This document shows positions 51,101 to 59,446 of a stretch of DNA of 64,000 nt, one piece after another. The DNA lies in assembly GCA_032209605.1 (NCBI GenBank), contig JASFXZ010000014.1, forward strand, positions 1,632,912-1,696,911, in the 5' to 3' direction. Position numbers and translations under genes: made by a program. The stretch comes from Mactromeris polynyma. Taxonomy: Eukaryota; Mollusca; Bivalvia; Venerida; Mactridae. The notes below the pieces were generated by a model. That model saw only the letters and a program-made list of their open reading frames with translations, was not told where the DNA came from and did not search any database. Numbering within the stretch: the first letter of the stretch is position 1; each line of letters starts with the position of its first letter.

Positions 51101-54100
51101 CTCCTGTGTAAATATTTGAAAAGGGAAAATACACCAAAAAGAACTGATTTCTGTGTGCACACTTCTGTAATGGAGACAAACAATCGACTGAAATATAAGA
51201 AATCAAAGACTAATTTTAATACGCGTGATATTCAACAGTGAACACATTCTCCAAAATAATCACTTCTTATGTAATAATACTACTTCCGATTTTCAGAGCG
51301 AATTATTGGTTAGAAGACATCCCATTTAAAGTAGCAAATCCCAAGCTCAGTCTTTCTTTTATCAGTAATTGTTATTAAAGTTCACATCAACACAGTCACA
51401 GGACCAAGTAGATATATTTTATGGTATCTCCCAGAATAGGGTCTTATCTCTAAGACTGACCATTTTGGTCAGGATGGACAACTAGAGGTTTTTGTCAACC
51501 GTAATGACTGTTGAACATGATCCACTAATAATAATACAAACAACCCGTAGCGGTTATCTTCCCGTGCAGTACAGCAACAACTCCGATAACTATAAGGGGA
51601 GATCACTGCGTAGGAGATTGATAATAATATTATATGAGGCACTTCGAGCACCAACTATAGTGGCTATCGTGACTATGGTTGATGATAAATCTCAGTCTGG
51701 TCGGGTAACCTCTTCGAAATTGGAGGTTTGAATACTATGTAGAGGTGTTCCGAACATTAAGAATGGTCCAACCACCGATTTAGTCCTTGTTGCGAGGTAC
51801 TCTGATTACAGAGGACAGAACTACCGCAATAATAAGACCACCCTTGGTATCCTTGAAAACTGGTCTTAATTATGAGGTGGTCTTAATATTGAGGTTGAAC
51901 AAAAGAGGAAAATGGGGGAAATTGTGTTCGTAATTTTGAGGTGGTCTTATTATTGAGGTAGTATTATTATTGAGGTGGTCTATAAGTAAGGTTTTACTGG
52001 ACTTTTGTCGCGTTCCCCTTAGAATGCAGATGACAGCCTTTACAGTACAACCTAAGTAATGCGACCACCATGGGGACTCTTGAAAACTGGTCTTCTTATT
52101 GAGGTGGTCTTAATATTGAGGTTGAGTAAAGAGCAAAACAGTGGAAATGGACTTGAAAATTGTGTTCTTTATTTTCAGGTGGGTTAAGTGAGGTTTTACT
52201 GTATATGGAAGAAAAATAAAAAAGATAGTTTATGAAAATATGATCATACTTATGAGGCGGTCTTAATGTCGAGGTCGCCTGTAAGTAAGGTTTACTGTAT
52301 CTGTATTATGTGTTGTTCTGTTTCAGGGGACTGCAGTGCGTCAACTCTCTGGGATAATAAAAACTTAATGGGGACAAAAGAATTCCAGAACATAACGGAA
52401 CCACCATATACAAACGCAGACATATTACATCACCTGAATCCAAAAACCAAAATATTAGCAATGTTGCGAAATCCAGTTGAGAGGTGATGATCTATTATTT
52501 TTTTCTTAAGTCGTTTACTAGAGAAGAACAACGACAATTCAAAACTTAATTCATTATTTAAAAACGAACGAACGAACGTTGTCAAAACAAATCGTGCAAT
52601 ACTACGACATACCGGTAGGCCAATATCGTGCAACCCCCAAATTATAATAATATATTTACTTCCAAGTCGTTATTTTTTGTTATAACGCACCATACAGATT
52701 TTGGTGATAGAAAATATAAGTAAATTACACATACAACATTTTTCTCATTAATTAACAATTTCATGATTTTGTTTTCCAGGTTGTACTCCGAGTTCTTGTA
52801 TTTTCAACATGGAACACCACAAGCCTTTCATATCAAATCCCTACAAGTTATCAACGTTGTGCAACGCTGCTTCAAAAAATACAGTATACGACATTGTCTC
52901 TATAAAAATGCTGAGGCTACAGGACGATTGGGGTTCGGAAAGGTAATTAATGTCACACTTAGTACAGTAAAACCTCAATACCGTAAAAGTGGTAAAGTTC
53001 GCGAAGTGGACATTTTTGCGAAAAACGCGAATTCATGAATGTCGCAAAAATATTAGCAGAATAATTAACGGCGCTCACAGAAGTTCATCCATATTATACT
53101 TTACTATTAGACAACAATGATTCTATTTTCGGCGCTTCGCAAACATGTCTGCTCGCGAAATTCCTGAATTCGCCAATTCGCGAAAATATCCACTTATACA
53201 GTAATAAGACAACCTTTGAGACCTTTGAAAACTGGTCTTCTGATCGAGTTTGTCTTAATATTGAGATTTAGAGTAAAACAGTGAAAATATAGACTTGAAT
53301 TTTTAAAAAAAAAAGTTATTTTGAGATGGTCTTTAAGTGAGGTTTTACTGTAAAAAACATATTTTATCATGTGTCGTAAGCTTAATTCAGACATCAGCTA
53401 TAAACAATGTTTGATTATCATTACCATACCTACCCATGAAAATGACATCTACTAAAAAATAATTTTAGGCGTCTGTGTGGGAACATTTTAGCAGTGTATT
53501 AATAGTTAACACTAGTATGAACATAAAACACTAATAACAAGAAATATCTTTAAAAAAGACGGTCAGCGCAACTTGAAGTTTGCAAATTTGTTGCAATGTT
53601 GTACAACATAAAAAATGCTTAATGTTACGACCGCCGGTCATTCAATTACGATGTACTACAGAAACCCCGAGACATGTAAGGGGAGATCACTGCGTAGGAG
53701 ACTGGATCAATCGTTACTACTCGGCGGTATCCGGCAGAGCTCGTAATACAAACCTCGTAAGTCAATGTTCCTAATGAGACTGGATACAAATAACTCCGTA
53801 GTGTGATTAGTCATAGACACAGTATAGTCTGTTTCAATATAGTTCATCATTACTTATTGCATAAGTCGTGAACTCACACATCCATGTTGATAAACTTGTA
53901 ACATAGCGATTCATCTGATTAAAACAATATAAATGTTTGCGACTGTTACATAAACCAAGAAAGTCTTCTTAATTCCATCACCCGACAATTCCCCGTGGTG
54001 AAGAATAACAACACTACTTACTGGATAAATATTGAAATACACTATACACATTGTTAACCAATCTGCTTCAAGGTTACAAATATTTTTCGGTTGAAGAGAA

Positions 54101-57100
54101 GTTGCGCGAAATTGCCTTGATGGTTAACGTAAGATTTGATTGGTTTACAAAACACTGATATGCAAATAGCAAAACCATGTTAGTACGGCTGTGTCCCAAA
54201 AAAATATTTTATTACCTAAATTGGGCTAAACACACAATTTTAAGGATTTTATTAGTCCTCCTGTTTGCACCATCCGTTCCTTATTCATTTAATCGCCTAC
54301 ATTAACCTTATTCAAATTCTATCGAATCTCGTTTATTCGATAACTTTCTATCCAAATACTTGGTATCATCCGAAATAAATATCAGATCCCGATGTATCTT
54401 CTTATGCTCTCCGAATTGAAATGAGTTCTTTGAAACCATGTGTGATTCGATGTATCGAGGTCCGACTGTAATGTTACTAATCAAGTGATTTCGTATTGGC
54501 CATGTTATTTGGTCAAGGACTATCGTATTGGCCATGCTATTTGGTCAAGGACTGTCGTATTGGCCATGATATTTGGTCAAGGACTGTCGTATTGGCCATG
54601 TTATTTGGTCAAGGACTATCGTATTGGCCATGATATTTGATCAAGGACTACCGTATTGGCCATGATATTTGGTCAAGGACTGTCGTATTGGCCATGCTTT
54701 TTGGTCAAGGACTGTCGTATTGGCCATGTTATTTGGTCAAGGACTATCGTATTGGCCATGATATTTGATCAAGGACTATCGTATTGGCCATGATATTTGG
54801 TCAAGGACTGTCGTATTGGCCATGCTATTTGGTCAAGGACTATCGTATTGGCCATGTTATTTGGTCAAGGACTATCGTATTGGCCATGATATTTTGTCAA
54901 GGACTATCGTATTGGCCAAGTTATTTGGTCAAGGACTGTCGTATTGGCCACGTTATTTGGTCAAGGTATGTCGTATTGGCTAAAGGTCGAAGGCTGAATG
55001 CCAGTACGACTGTCCGAGGCAAAATAACTAGACCAATACGAAAGCATTTGATTAATGACAATGTTATTTATTAACTATACAATATTGTACATTTTGATTA
55101 ACTCTTAACATTCAATTAAGTAGTAAATAGTAATTGTCAGCATTTTGCTGGTTCAACTTTAATAAGTAAATTTAAATAAACTGGAAGTTACATGTTATTC
55201 ACAAAACGTCATTCTCGTATTGGCCTTGCTTTCTCAGCCAATCAAACGGATTCTATTTCATATTGGCCCTGTCTTTCGTATTTGCCCTGCATTTCAGCCT
55301 ATCAAATGGCTTGAATCTCATATAGGCCCTGTTTTCGCGTATTGGCTCTGGCTTTGCCACTTATTAGCATTGTTTATCTTAATATTTCCCAATTTTGTCT
55401 CGTATCAGATGGGAACATTGTTAAATATTTAAGCCAATATTGAATAGTTGATACAGTAAAACTTCGAAACCTCGAACAGTTTTGGCTCGAACACAGTAGA
55501 AACCTCGAACAGGTTCTTAAGTCCCGTCGAAACCCCTTCTTATTTCATATTATCTAACAGTAGATCACTCGAACAGAGATAGGTCGAACACTCGAACAGG
55601 ATTTGTGTTCCCTAGCTATCACTTCATTCATTGTTCACCATAGATAGGTCGAACATTACAATAATTCACACCTTTCATTGACCGCTTAATATTTATATTT
55701 GTTGACTGGTAAGATTGGCGACACATGTTATTCGCACTTCGTGATAATTACTTAACAGTGTACATGTACAGTGGAAACTCCCTAATCCGAACACCCTTCG
55801 GACAAACTATAAAGTTCGGATTAGAGGAGATTCCGGACTGGAGAGGATTCCGGACTGGAGAGGATTCCTACATTGAATGTCCGTAAACAAGACATTCTTT
55901 CAGTAATATATGAATAAGTTCGCTAGAGGTTGTTTGCGTTATCGCGATCTAATTTTTAATGCCTGAATGCATTCTTTCATTCGACTTTGCAGACTAGCTA
56001 TAATATTTTACAAATTTATATAAACTTTAGGTAAATTCAATTTATAGCCCAAAATCATGAGTTATAAGAGATCAACATGATTATGCTCCTTTCATAAAAG
56101 GTAGATTTGCGATGCGATACATGCTGTGTTTAATATTGGTTGATATTTGACTTCTTTCAACTGTAAATTATTATTATAATTTTTTTATTCGTTATAGAAA
56201 TTGTAGAAAATAAAATTCTTCAGATGTCCACCGCTGTTATAAGACGCCTCTCATTTAATTGAAACTGTATGAAAGCATTGCATATGATTAACCTAAGTTC
56301 ATTCTTAATTAGATGTAGGGCGAATTTTGTTTTGCAAGACCTAGTTAAGGTTTGAGGTTTCAGTTTTGTTGTAGTTTGGTTGAAAAACTTAAATGTATTA
56401 GACATTTCATTTTTTTAAATTTGATTTATATTTTGATTATTTCACTGCATAAGGTGGATATGCAATCAAATGATTTCAAACATAGTTGAAATTAAGTATG
56501 GGTGTCTCGCGACGTTATACCGTCCATAAAACCTGACAAGCTATGCATTTAGTACGATGTATTTTCAAAACGCCATACTTGAAAACAATGCACCATAGCT
56601 TCATTTAAAAGATTTTTCGTAGAGTAAAATAATGATCTAAGGTTAAAACAATGAATTGTGATTTGTGTACCTAATGGGAAACTTTCTGCGCTCACATCCA
56701 ATGTTTTCCAATTGTTTACATAATAAGTACATCTCGCACCCGGTCTTACCTTGTTTCCATCAAAACGGAATGCATACAATGATAACGTCTAATGGTCTAT
56801 ATTCATAGAGACAACTAAAATTATTATCCTTCTCTCAATTCTCAGTCATTATACGATCTGACGTATTTTTGCGGAAAATTATCGTCCGGTTTTAGAGAGA
56901 ATAAGTTGCGACACGGAATCGTTTTTGCTTTGCTTTCATTTCTTGTTTAATTAGTATTATTATGAATAATGCTGCGACTATTGATCGACGTGCATTCAGT
57001 ATGAAACCAAAACGTGTGTTCAACATGCTTAGTATACTTGCACCGGCGACTGTCAGTTAGGACATATGCGCGTATACCGTAGATGCCTCGAACAATAGAT

Positions 57101-58934
57101 AGCTCGAGCTAATTGCTAGGTCCGACGGCAGTTCGAGGTTTCGAAGTTTTACTGTAAATAATCTATGATATAACCAGAAAAAAATCCATATCTAATACGT
57201 GCATAGTTATAAACTAGAAAGATTAAACAATCTGAAATATGAGAGTACTGATAAAATGTTCCCTGTCTTGGTAAAGGGAGGTTACTACTTTGAGATGTGT
57301 TCTTGATACGTAACTACATATCATTTTCAAGTCTCTGAATGCATAGATCAGAATTTTAAATAATTTTGCAAAAAATATCAGTGAGTTGTTGTGCAACATA
57401 ATTGTTAAAATCAGCTTATTTGATTTCATTATTGCATATATCTTATTCACACACAACGGTATACCATGAATGTGTTTATCATTTTAGATGCGAATGGAAA
57501 TTGGAATATATTATGTACACTTACAAGAATATTTCCGTGTGTTCCCACGTGAACAAATAATGGTGATCAAGTTAGAGGACTTCTCTAATAACACAGAACG
57601 TTACATGGAGAAAGTATTTTCATTCTTGGACTTAGGTAAGCATTGTAGAGCCACATAACCCGCGCCACATTTAGTTCTCATTAGCTTTTTGTGGCGGACA
57701 TGTTCCTCGACGCCGCATTTAGTTCTCATTAGCTTTATGCGGCGGACATGTTCCTCGACGCCGCATTTAGTTCTCATTAGCTTTATGCAGCGGACATGTT
57801 CCTCGACGACGCATTTAGTTCACATTAGCTTTATGCGGCGAACATGTTCCTCGACGCCGCATTTAGTTCTCATTAGCTTTATGCGGCGGACATGTTCCTT
57901 GACGCCGATTAGCTTTATGCGGCGGACATGTTCCTTGACGCCACATTTAGTTCTCATAAGCTTTATGCGGCGAACATGTTTCTTGACGCAGCATTTAGTT
58001 CTCATTAGCTTTATGCGGCGGACATGTTCATTGACGCCGCATTCAGTTCTCATTAGCTTTTTGCGACGGACATGTTCCTATACGCCGCATTTAGTTCTCA
58101 TTAGATTTATGCGGCGGACGTGTGCCTAGACGCCGCATTTAGTTTACGTAAGCTTTATGCGGTGGACATGCTCCTCGACGCCGCATTCAGCTAGCTCACT
58201 TCTCTTTAAGATGTTCTTCTGAAACGAATATTTGAATGAGATAGCAATATCAAAATAATTACATTGAAAAGGCGATAAACTGATTTATGTATCATAACCA
58301 ATGTTCATTAACCACTGTCGGTCGAATGATTTTCTCATGAGTTACAATCCTTTTATGGACAAATACATGAACATTATAGTGGGCGTGTACGACCATTTTT
58401 TAAACACTTTTGTTTTGCATTAAAGTCAAAGTCATATTTACATGGTAGACAATCGAGGAAAGTGATTGTACAATTTAATATTGTCTCAAATCTTTGATAT
58501 TTTTTCATCTGATACTGGACTGACAATAGGTATTACAACACGAAAATTAGATGAGTTTTGTCTCCGAGATGCAAAATGACATCTGTCTCAAACTCAGGCT
58601 TTGCTTTGAGCAAAATCTAAATATTGAGCTGAAATTTCTATTTGAGATGCTTTGGGAAATCGGGGCAAGTTATTGAATGGACATGAGCAGTAACTTTAAT
58701 AATAACCACCGAATGAACAATAACAATTTTTTTGGTTCATTTTCAGCGCCTTTAGAAAACCAGAAATTACAGAGATTAGCCAATTCGGCTATAAAAGCTA
58801 ACTCCCGGAAAAAGAAAGATAAACTTGTAGGTGATATGCTTCCTGAAACAAGACAGATTCTCCAGGAGTTTTACAGACCATTTAATGATAAATTGGTGCA
58901 ATTGCTAGGCGAATCCTTTAATTATAATACGTAA
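38020..58934 (+). CDS. Carbohydrate sulfotransferase 15-like gene, copy 2 (complete)
   Basis: Eight exons (38020-38043, 40001-40498, 43096-43315, 45181-45288, 52327-52483, 52780-52942, 57488-57635, 58747-58934) join without a frame break into 1506 nt, 501 residues plus stop. Layout: short cytosolic tail, one membrane anchor at residues 13-27, a stem with many N-glycosylation sequons to about 175, then the catalytic domain. The PAPS loop is at 211-224 (Lys215) and the 3'-phosphate motif at 327-343 (Arg331, Ser339). Human CHST15 is about 561 residues, so length fits. A Golgi type II enzyme sulfating GalNAc-containing glycans is expected for the family; the true substrate is unknown. Introns hold nearly all the copy-specific transposons. 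Confidence 0.87.
38267..38835 (-). pseudogene. Reverse-oriented LINE RT remnant
   Basis: The minus strand reads KKAFDNVNRTRLWFKLQQYN, then YADDIVILAE and DKWKLSVNTSKTKVIIFSKA, the standard palm order including the catalytic YADD. Frameshifts and stops are frequent. The family differs from the Tx1-like elements (FADD); it looks like a CR1/RTE-type RT, clade not assigned. It lies in intron 1 of copy 2. Confidence 0.75.
38820..39290. repeat. Dispersed repeat R, partial
   Basis: CGGCGCAGCCATACTAACAT through CAGTCGCGAACATCCATATT and GACTATACTGTGTCTATGAC matches, reversed, about 53800-54190 and, directly, 22487-22793. Its left edge overlaps the LINE remnant by the sequence CTTTTTCGGCG. Confidence 0.7.
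39600..39715 (-). mobile_element. tRNA-derived SINE head, reverse
   Basis: The minus strand reads GCCCTGTGGCTCAGTGGTTA, an ACG-type (Arg-like) anticodon loop in GACTACGAATCC, then GGTTCGATCCC. The acceptor ends do not pair fully. The adjoining 39370-39600 is probably its body, but I have no second copy to confirm. Confidence 0.6.
39715..39910. repeat. 31-33-bp tandem repeat next to exon 2 of copy 2
   Basis: GCGTCATTGAG or a variant recurs at 39731, 39764, 39795, 39826, 39857 and about 39892. The unit is near AGACATAGAATATAGCGTCA plus TTGAGTTATAT. It ends 90 bp before the exon at 40001. Confidence 0.8.
40001..40498 (+). CDS. Copy 2 exon: membrane anchor and stem
   Basis: The acceptor TTGTTTACAG ends at 40000 and the donor GCG|GTAAGG follows 40498; phase 0 at both ends, 498 nt, 166 codons. 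It encodes LACFFTLCLVSLLGIKIY, a single membrane segment, followed by a Lys/Glu/Asn-rich stem with sequons NKT, NRT, NNT and NRS. No copy is seen for the first gene because that part lies outside the window. Confidence 0.85.
40983..41080 (-). repeat. Isolated fragment of the 62/89-bp satellite
   Basis: On the minus strand it reads GTGAAGCTGGAGTGACGGTC and GAGTTAGTGTCGGTCAAGCG, matching the right edge of the array at 17200-17265. A single unit far from either array suggests the satellite is part of a mobile unit. Confidence 0.75.
41820..42235. repeat. Dispersed element, longer copy
   Basis: Bases 41879-42110 recur at 44689-44920 with very few differences (ATGACATCTGGAAATCATCA, TCAGATAAAAACCACAGTAA). 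Here about 100 extra bases precede GTGCAATAAAAAATGATTTA; the second copy lacks them. Ends AACGGAGTGATTTTTT / AAAAATGATTTAACGGAG look loosely inverted. Non-coding. Confidence 0.7.
43096..43315 (+). CDS. Copy 2 exon with 5'-PSB loop
   Basis: The acceptor is TTTTTCAG before 43096 and the donor C|GTAAGT follows 43315. 220 nt, phase 0 to 1. It contains VGAPKAGTTDMNRRL, with Lys215 as the expected catalytic and PAPS-contacting residue. Sequon NNST replaces NNNT of copy 1; both are valid sequons. Confidence 0.9.
43774..43947. mobile_element. Pogo-like MITE (orthologue of 1537-1728)
   Basis: Runs from CAGTAAAACATCAATAATAA to AGTAAGATTTTACTG. It is shorter than the copy 1 version by an internal deletion after GGACATAAATTG. 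Its right-hand TA was the target of the next element. Confidence 0.75.
43948..44525. mobile_element. 578-bp TIR element, copy 2 only, TA target
   Basis: Left end GGGTAAGGTGGGGCAAAATG, right end (read inward) GTGTAAGGTGGGGCAAAATC, flanked by TA at 43946-43947 and 44526-44527. Copy 1 has the empty site at TA 1729-1730. TA duplication and TIR style suggest a non-autonomous Tc1/mariner or pogo relative. No ORF. Confidence 0.85.
44573..44985. mobile_element. MITE split by the dispersed element copy (44689-44945)
   Basis: The left part reads AACCTCAATAATGCGACCAC to GAGGTGGTCTTAATATT. The insert 44689-44945 matches 41879-42226 with an internal deletion. The right part resumes TCTTAATATTGATGTGGTCT. 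TCTTAATATT is present on both sides, about 10 bp, a likely target duplication. Copy 1 has the uninterrupted version at 1756-1925. Confidence 0.65.
45140..45167. repeat. (TTAG)7 microsatellite at a splice acceptor
   Basis: Seven TTAG units end 13 bp before the AG of the exon starting at 45181. Copy 1 has a plain polypyrimidine tract here (AGTTTTTGAAGTTTTCCCTT). The repeat inserts seven AG dinucleotides between likely branch point and acceptor. Confidence 0.9.
45181..45288 (+). CDS. Copy 2 exon (108 nt)
   Basis: The acceptor is CATTCCAG and the donor G|GTAAGA. Phase 1 to 1. It encodes SNSSSLTDYQRKFFTAATKD, then IIRQVDSQGRHNHVF. The serine-rich start differs from SYLRT of copy 1; NSS makes a possible extra glycosylation site. 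Confidence 0.87.
45390..46770. repeat. 17/34-bp minisatellite, expanded copy
   Basis: Same 17-mers as 2390-3075, but twice as long. Bases 45990-46320 and parts up to 46710 are runs of the single 17-mer TATATAGCAATGCCATG without its partner. Because 3 x 17 = 51, the antisense strand stays open in all three frames (MALLYTWHCYIHGIAIY), giving a spurious 257-codon ORF. Confidence 0.93.
47757..49288 (+). pseudogene. 5'-truncated LINE with RT palm and CCHC tail in copy 2 intron
   Basis: A single frame from 47757 to 49106 is interrupted only by TAA 48576-48578. It starts inside RT (IGRNVLFQLIIHSLETSKHG), has YADDISLVAL, FSHRK, IHLGVRQDSN and LKVIVPVILYGSELWN, and after the stop the terminal motif CMKCASLTAQPYIHCLFEC. 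The 3' end is ATAAAGATATTGAGTTGAGT, a short GAGTT repeat tail. Copy 1 has no such LINE at the matching site near 3650, but retains GAAATGTTCTATTCCAA, one base off the LINE's own 5' end. Clade not assigned. Confidence 0.85.
49290..50470 (+). other. Intron shared with copy 1, no gene
   Basis: Aligns with 3670-4845. Copy 2 has a small extra piece, ATCGGGTGATCAGTAACATT, near 49713. No ORF. Confidence 0.65.
50473..50664. mobile_element. Pogo-like MITE (orthologue of 4846)
   Basis: Runs from ATTAACACCTCAATAATAAG to GTGGGGTTTCACTGTA, with a shorter internal reiteration than copy 1. Confidence 0.7.
51823..52203. mobile_element. Two adjacent pogo-like MITEs (orthologues of 6506-6870)
   Basis: The first ends AAGTAAGGTTTTACTGG and has one GAGGTAGTATTATTATTGAG reiteration more than copy 1. 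The second runs from ACAACCTAAGTAATGCGACC to GTGAGGTTTTACTGTA. Confidence 0.65.
52327..52483 (+). CDS. Copy 2 exon with 3'-PSB first half
   Basis: The acceptor is TTTCAG and the donor AG|GTGATG. 157 nt, phase 1 to 2. It encodes GDCSASTLWDNKNLMGTKEF through ILAMLRNPVE. Arg331 is the expected 3'-phosphate contact. Three substitutions against copy 1. Confidence 0.9.
52780..52942 (+). CDS. Copy 2 exon with 3'-PSB second half
   Basis: The acceptor is TTTTCCAG and the donor AAG|GTAATT. 163 nt, phase 2 to 0. It reads LYSEFLYFQHGTPQAFHIKS; Ser339 is conserved, Asp340 of copy 1 type is Glu here. Two cysteines (RC, HC) are conserved. Confidence 0.9.
53537..54203. mobile_element. 0.67-kb insertion of repeat R, copy 2 only
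   Basis: Copy 1 reads straight through ACACTAATAAAAAATATTTA (8810-8830). Copy 2 has about 665 bp between ACACTAATAA and AAAAATATTTTATTACC. The insert starts CAAGAAATATCTTTAAAAAA and ends AACCATGTTAGTACGGCTGT. Related partial copies lie at 22.2, 36.7 and 38.8 kb. No TIR or ORF is evident; type unknown. Confidence 0.75.
54490..54985. repeat. 32-bp minisatellite, copy 2
   Basis: About 15-16 units of TATTGGCCATGTTATTTGGT plus CAAGGACTGTCG, against about 12 in copy 1. Related single CGTATTGGCC words continue to about 55345 (for example 55216, 55326). Confidence 0.9.
55454..57154. mobile_element. 1,701-bp pogo-like non-autonomous element, copy 2 only
   Basis: Perfect 24-bp terminal inverted repeats begin CAGTAAAACTTCGAAACCTC. 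TA flanks both sides (55452-55453, 57155-57156). The empty site in copy 1 is GTTGATAAATAAT at 9590-9600, a single TA. The interior has a second pogo-like end (ACAGTGGAAACTCCCTAATC, 55788) but no transposase ORF. It must have been moved by an enzyme supplied elsewhere. Confidence 0.92.
57488..57635 (+). CDS. Copy 2 penultimate exon
   Basis: The acceptor is ATTTTAG and the donor TTAG|GTAAGC. 148 nt, phase 0 to 1. It encodes MRMEIGIYYVHLQEYFRVFP and VIKLEDFSNNTERYMEKVF; NNT creates a sequon absent in copy 1 (YNT). Confidence 0.88.
57660..58195. repeat. 48-bp minisatellite, about 11 units
   Basis: The unit is CGCCGCATTTAGTTCTCATT, then AGCTTTATGCGGCGGACATG, then TTCCTCGA. Copy 1 has only 1.3 units at the matching place (10385-10450). 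Period 48 is a multiple of 3, which explains the 146-codon ORF over it; I do not regard that as a gene. CCGCAT/ATGCGG pairs allow hairpins in every unit. Confidence 0.93.
58747..58934 (+). CDS. Copy 2 terminal exon
   Basis: The acceptor is TTTTCAG before 58747 and the stop TAA is at 58932-58934. 188 nt from phase 1. It ends NDKLVQLLGESFNYNT. No AATAAA stands close after the stop; ATAAA near 59133 is a candidate polyadenylation signal. Confidence 0.9.
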
Positions 58935-59446
58935 AGTAAACGAGAAAACTTGCTTGAAACGATACCTTAACCGTGAGTCGATACAGTATGAATCGGCAAG
59001 TCAGATCCATGAAGCGAAACAATAGGGAAAGGTAAGAAAGGGACAGCTGGGTAATGAAAAACAGCCACTGTCAAAGAAAACGAGAACATGAATGTATATG
59101 CGCGGCTGTATATTGCTAACAACATAGCCAAATAAAACGGTAAAAATCCATTTGTGGAATGCAACGCGTATTGCAAACAACACGGGCAAATTAATTGACG
59201 AATTTATTCAGCTCTTCCAAAATGAAAAGTGTTTTTTTTTTACAAAATTCGCTTAAAAGGTTTTTACTAAAAAGTGATTTTTTTGTTTGTTTTTTATACG
59301 AAAATGTGGATTTTAAGGGAGTCTTTTTGGAAATAAGTGAGTTTAAAGTTGGTTCAAGTGGGTTTTCCCCACAAGAAAATAATCGTTAAAGTCCGCTTAA
59401 ACCAACTTACCAAGAAGTGCGTTTTAAGCGGGGTTTTTAACTCGCT
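58935..59446 (+). other. 3' flank of copy 2, shared with copy 1
   Basis: Matches 11160-11881 with deletions (about 210 bp around 11430-11640 are missing). Ends at the word TTTTTAACTCGCTTCTC, where copy 1 continues TTGAAAAAAT and copy 2 switches to retroelement sequence. Confidence 0.75.

Noticed and set aside
57689..58129. 146-codon plus-strand ORF of RRTCSSTPHLVLISF repeats and its antisense partner
   Set aside because: The repeat period of 48 bp is divisible by three, so the frame stays open; the array is intronic and has only about one unit in copy 1.
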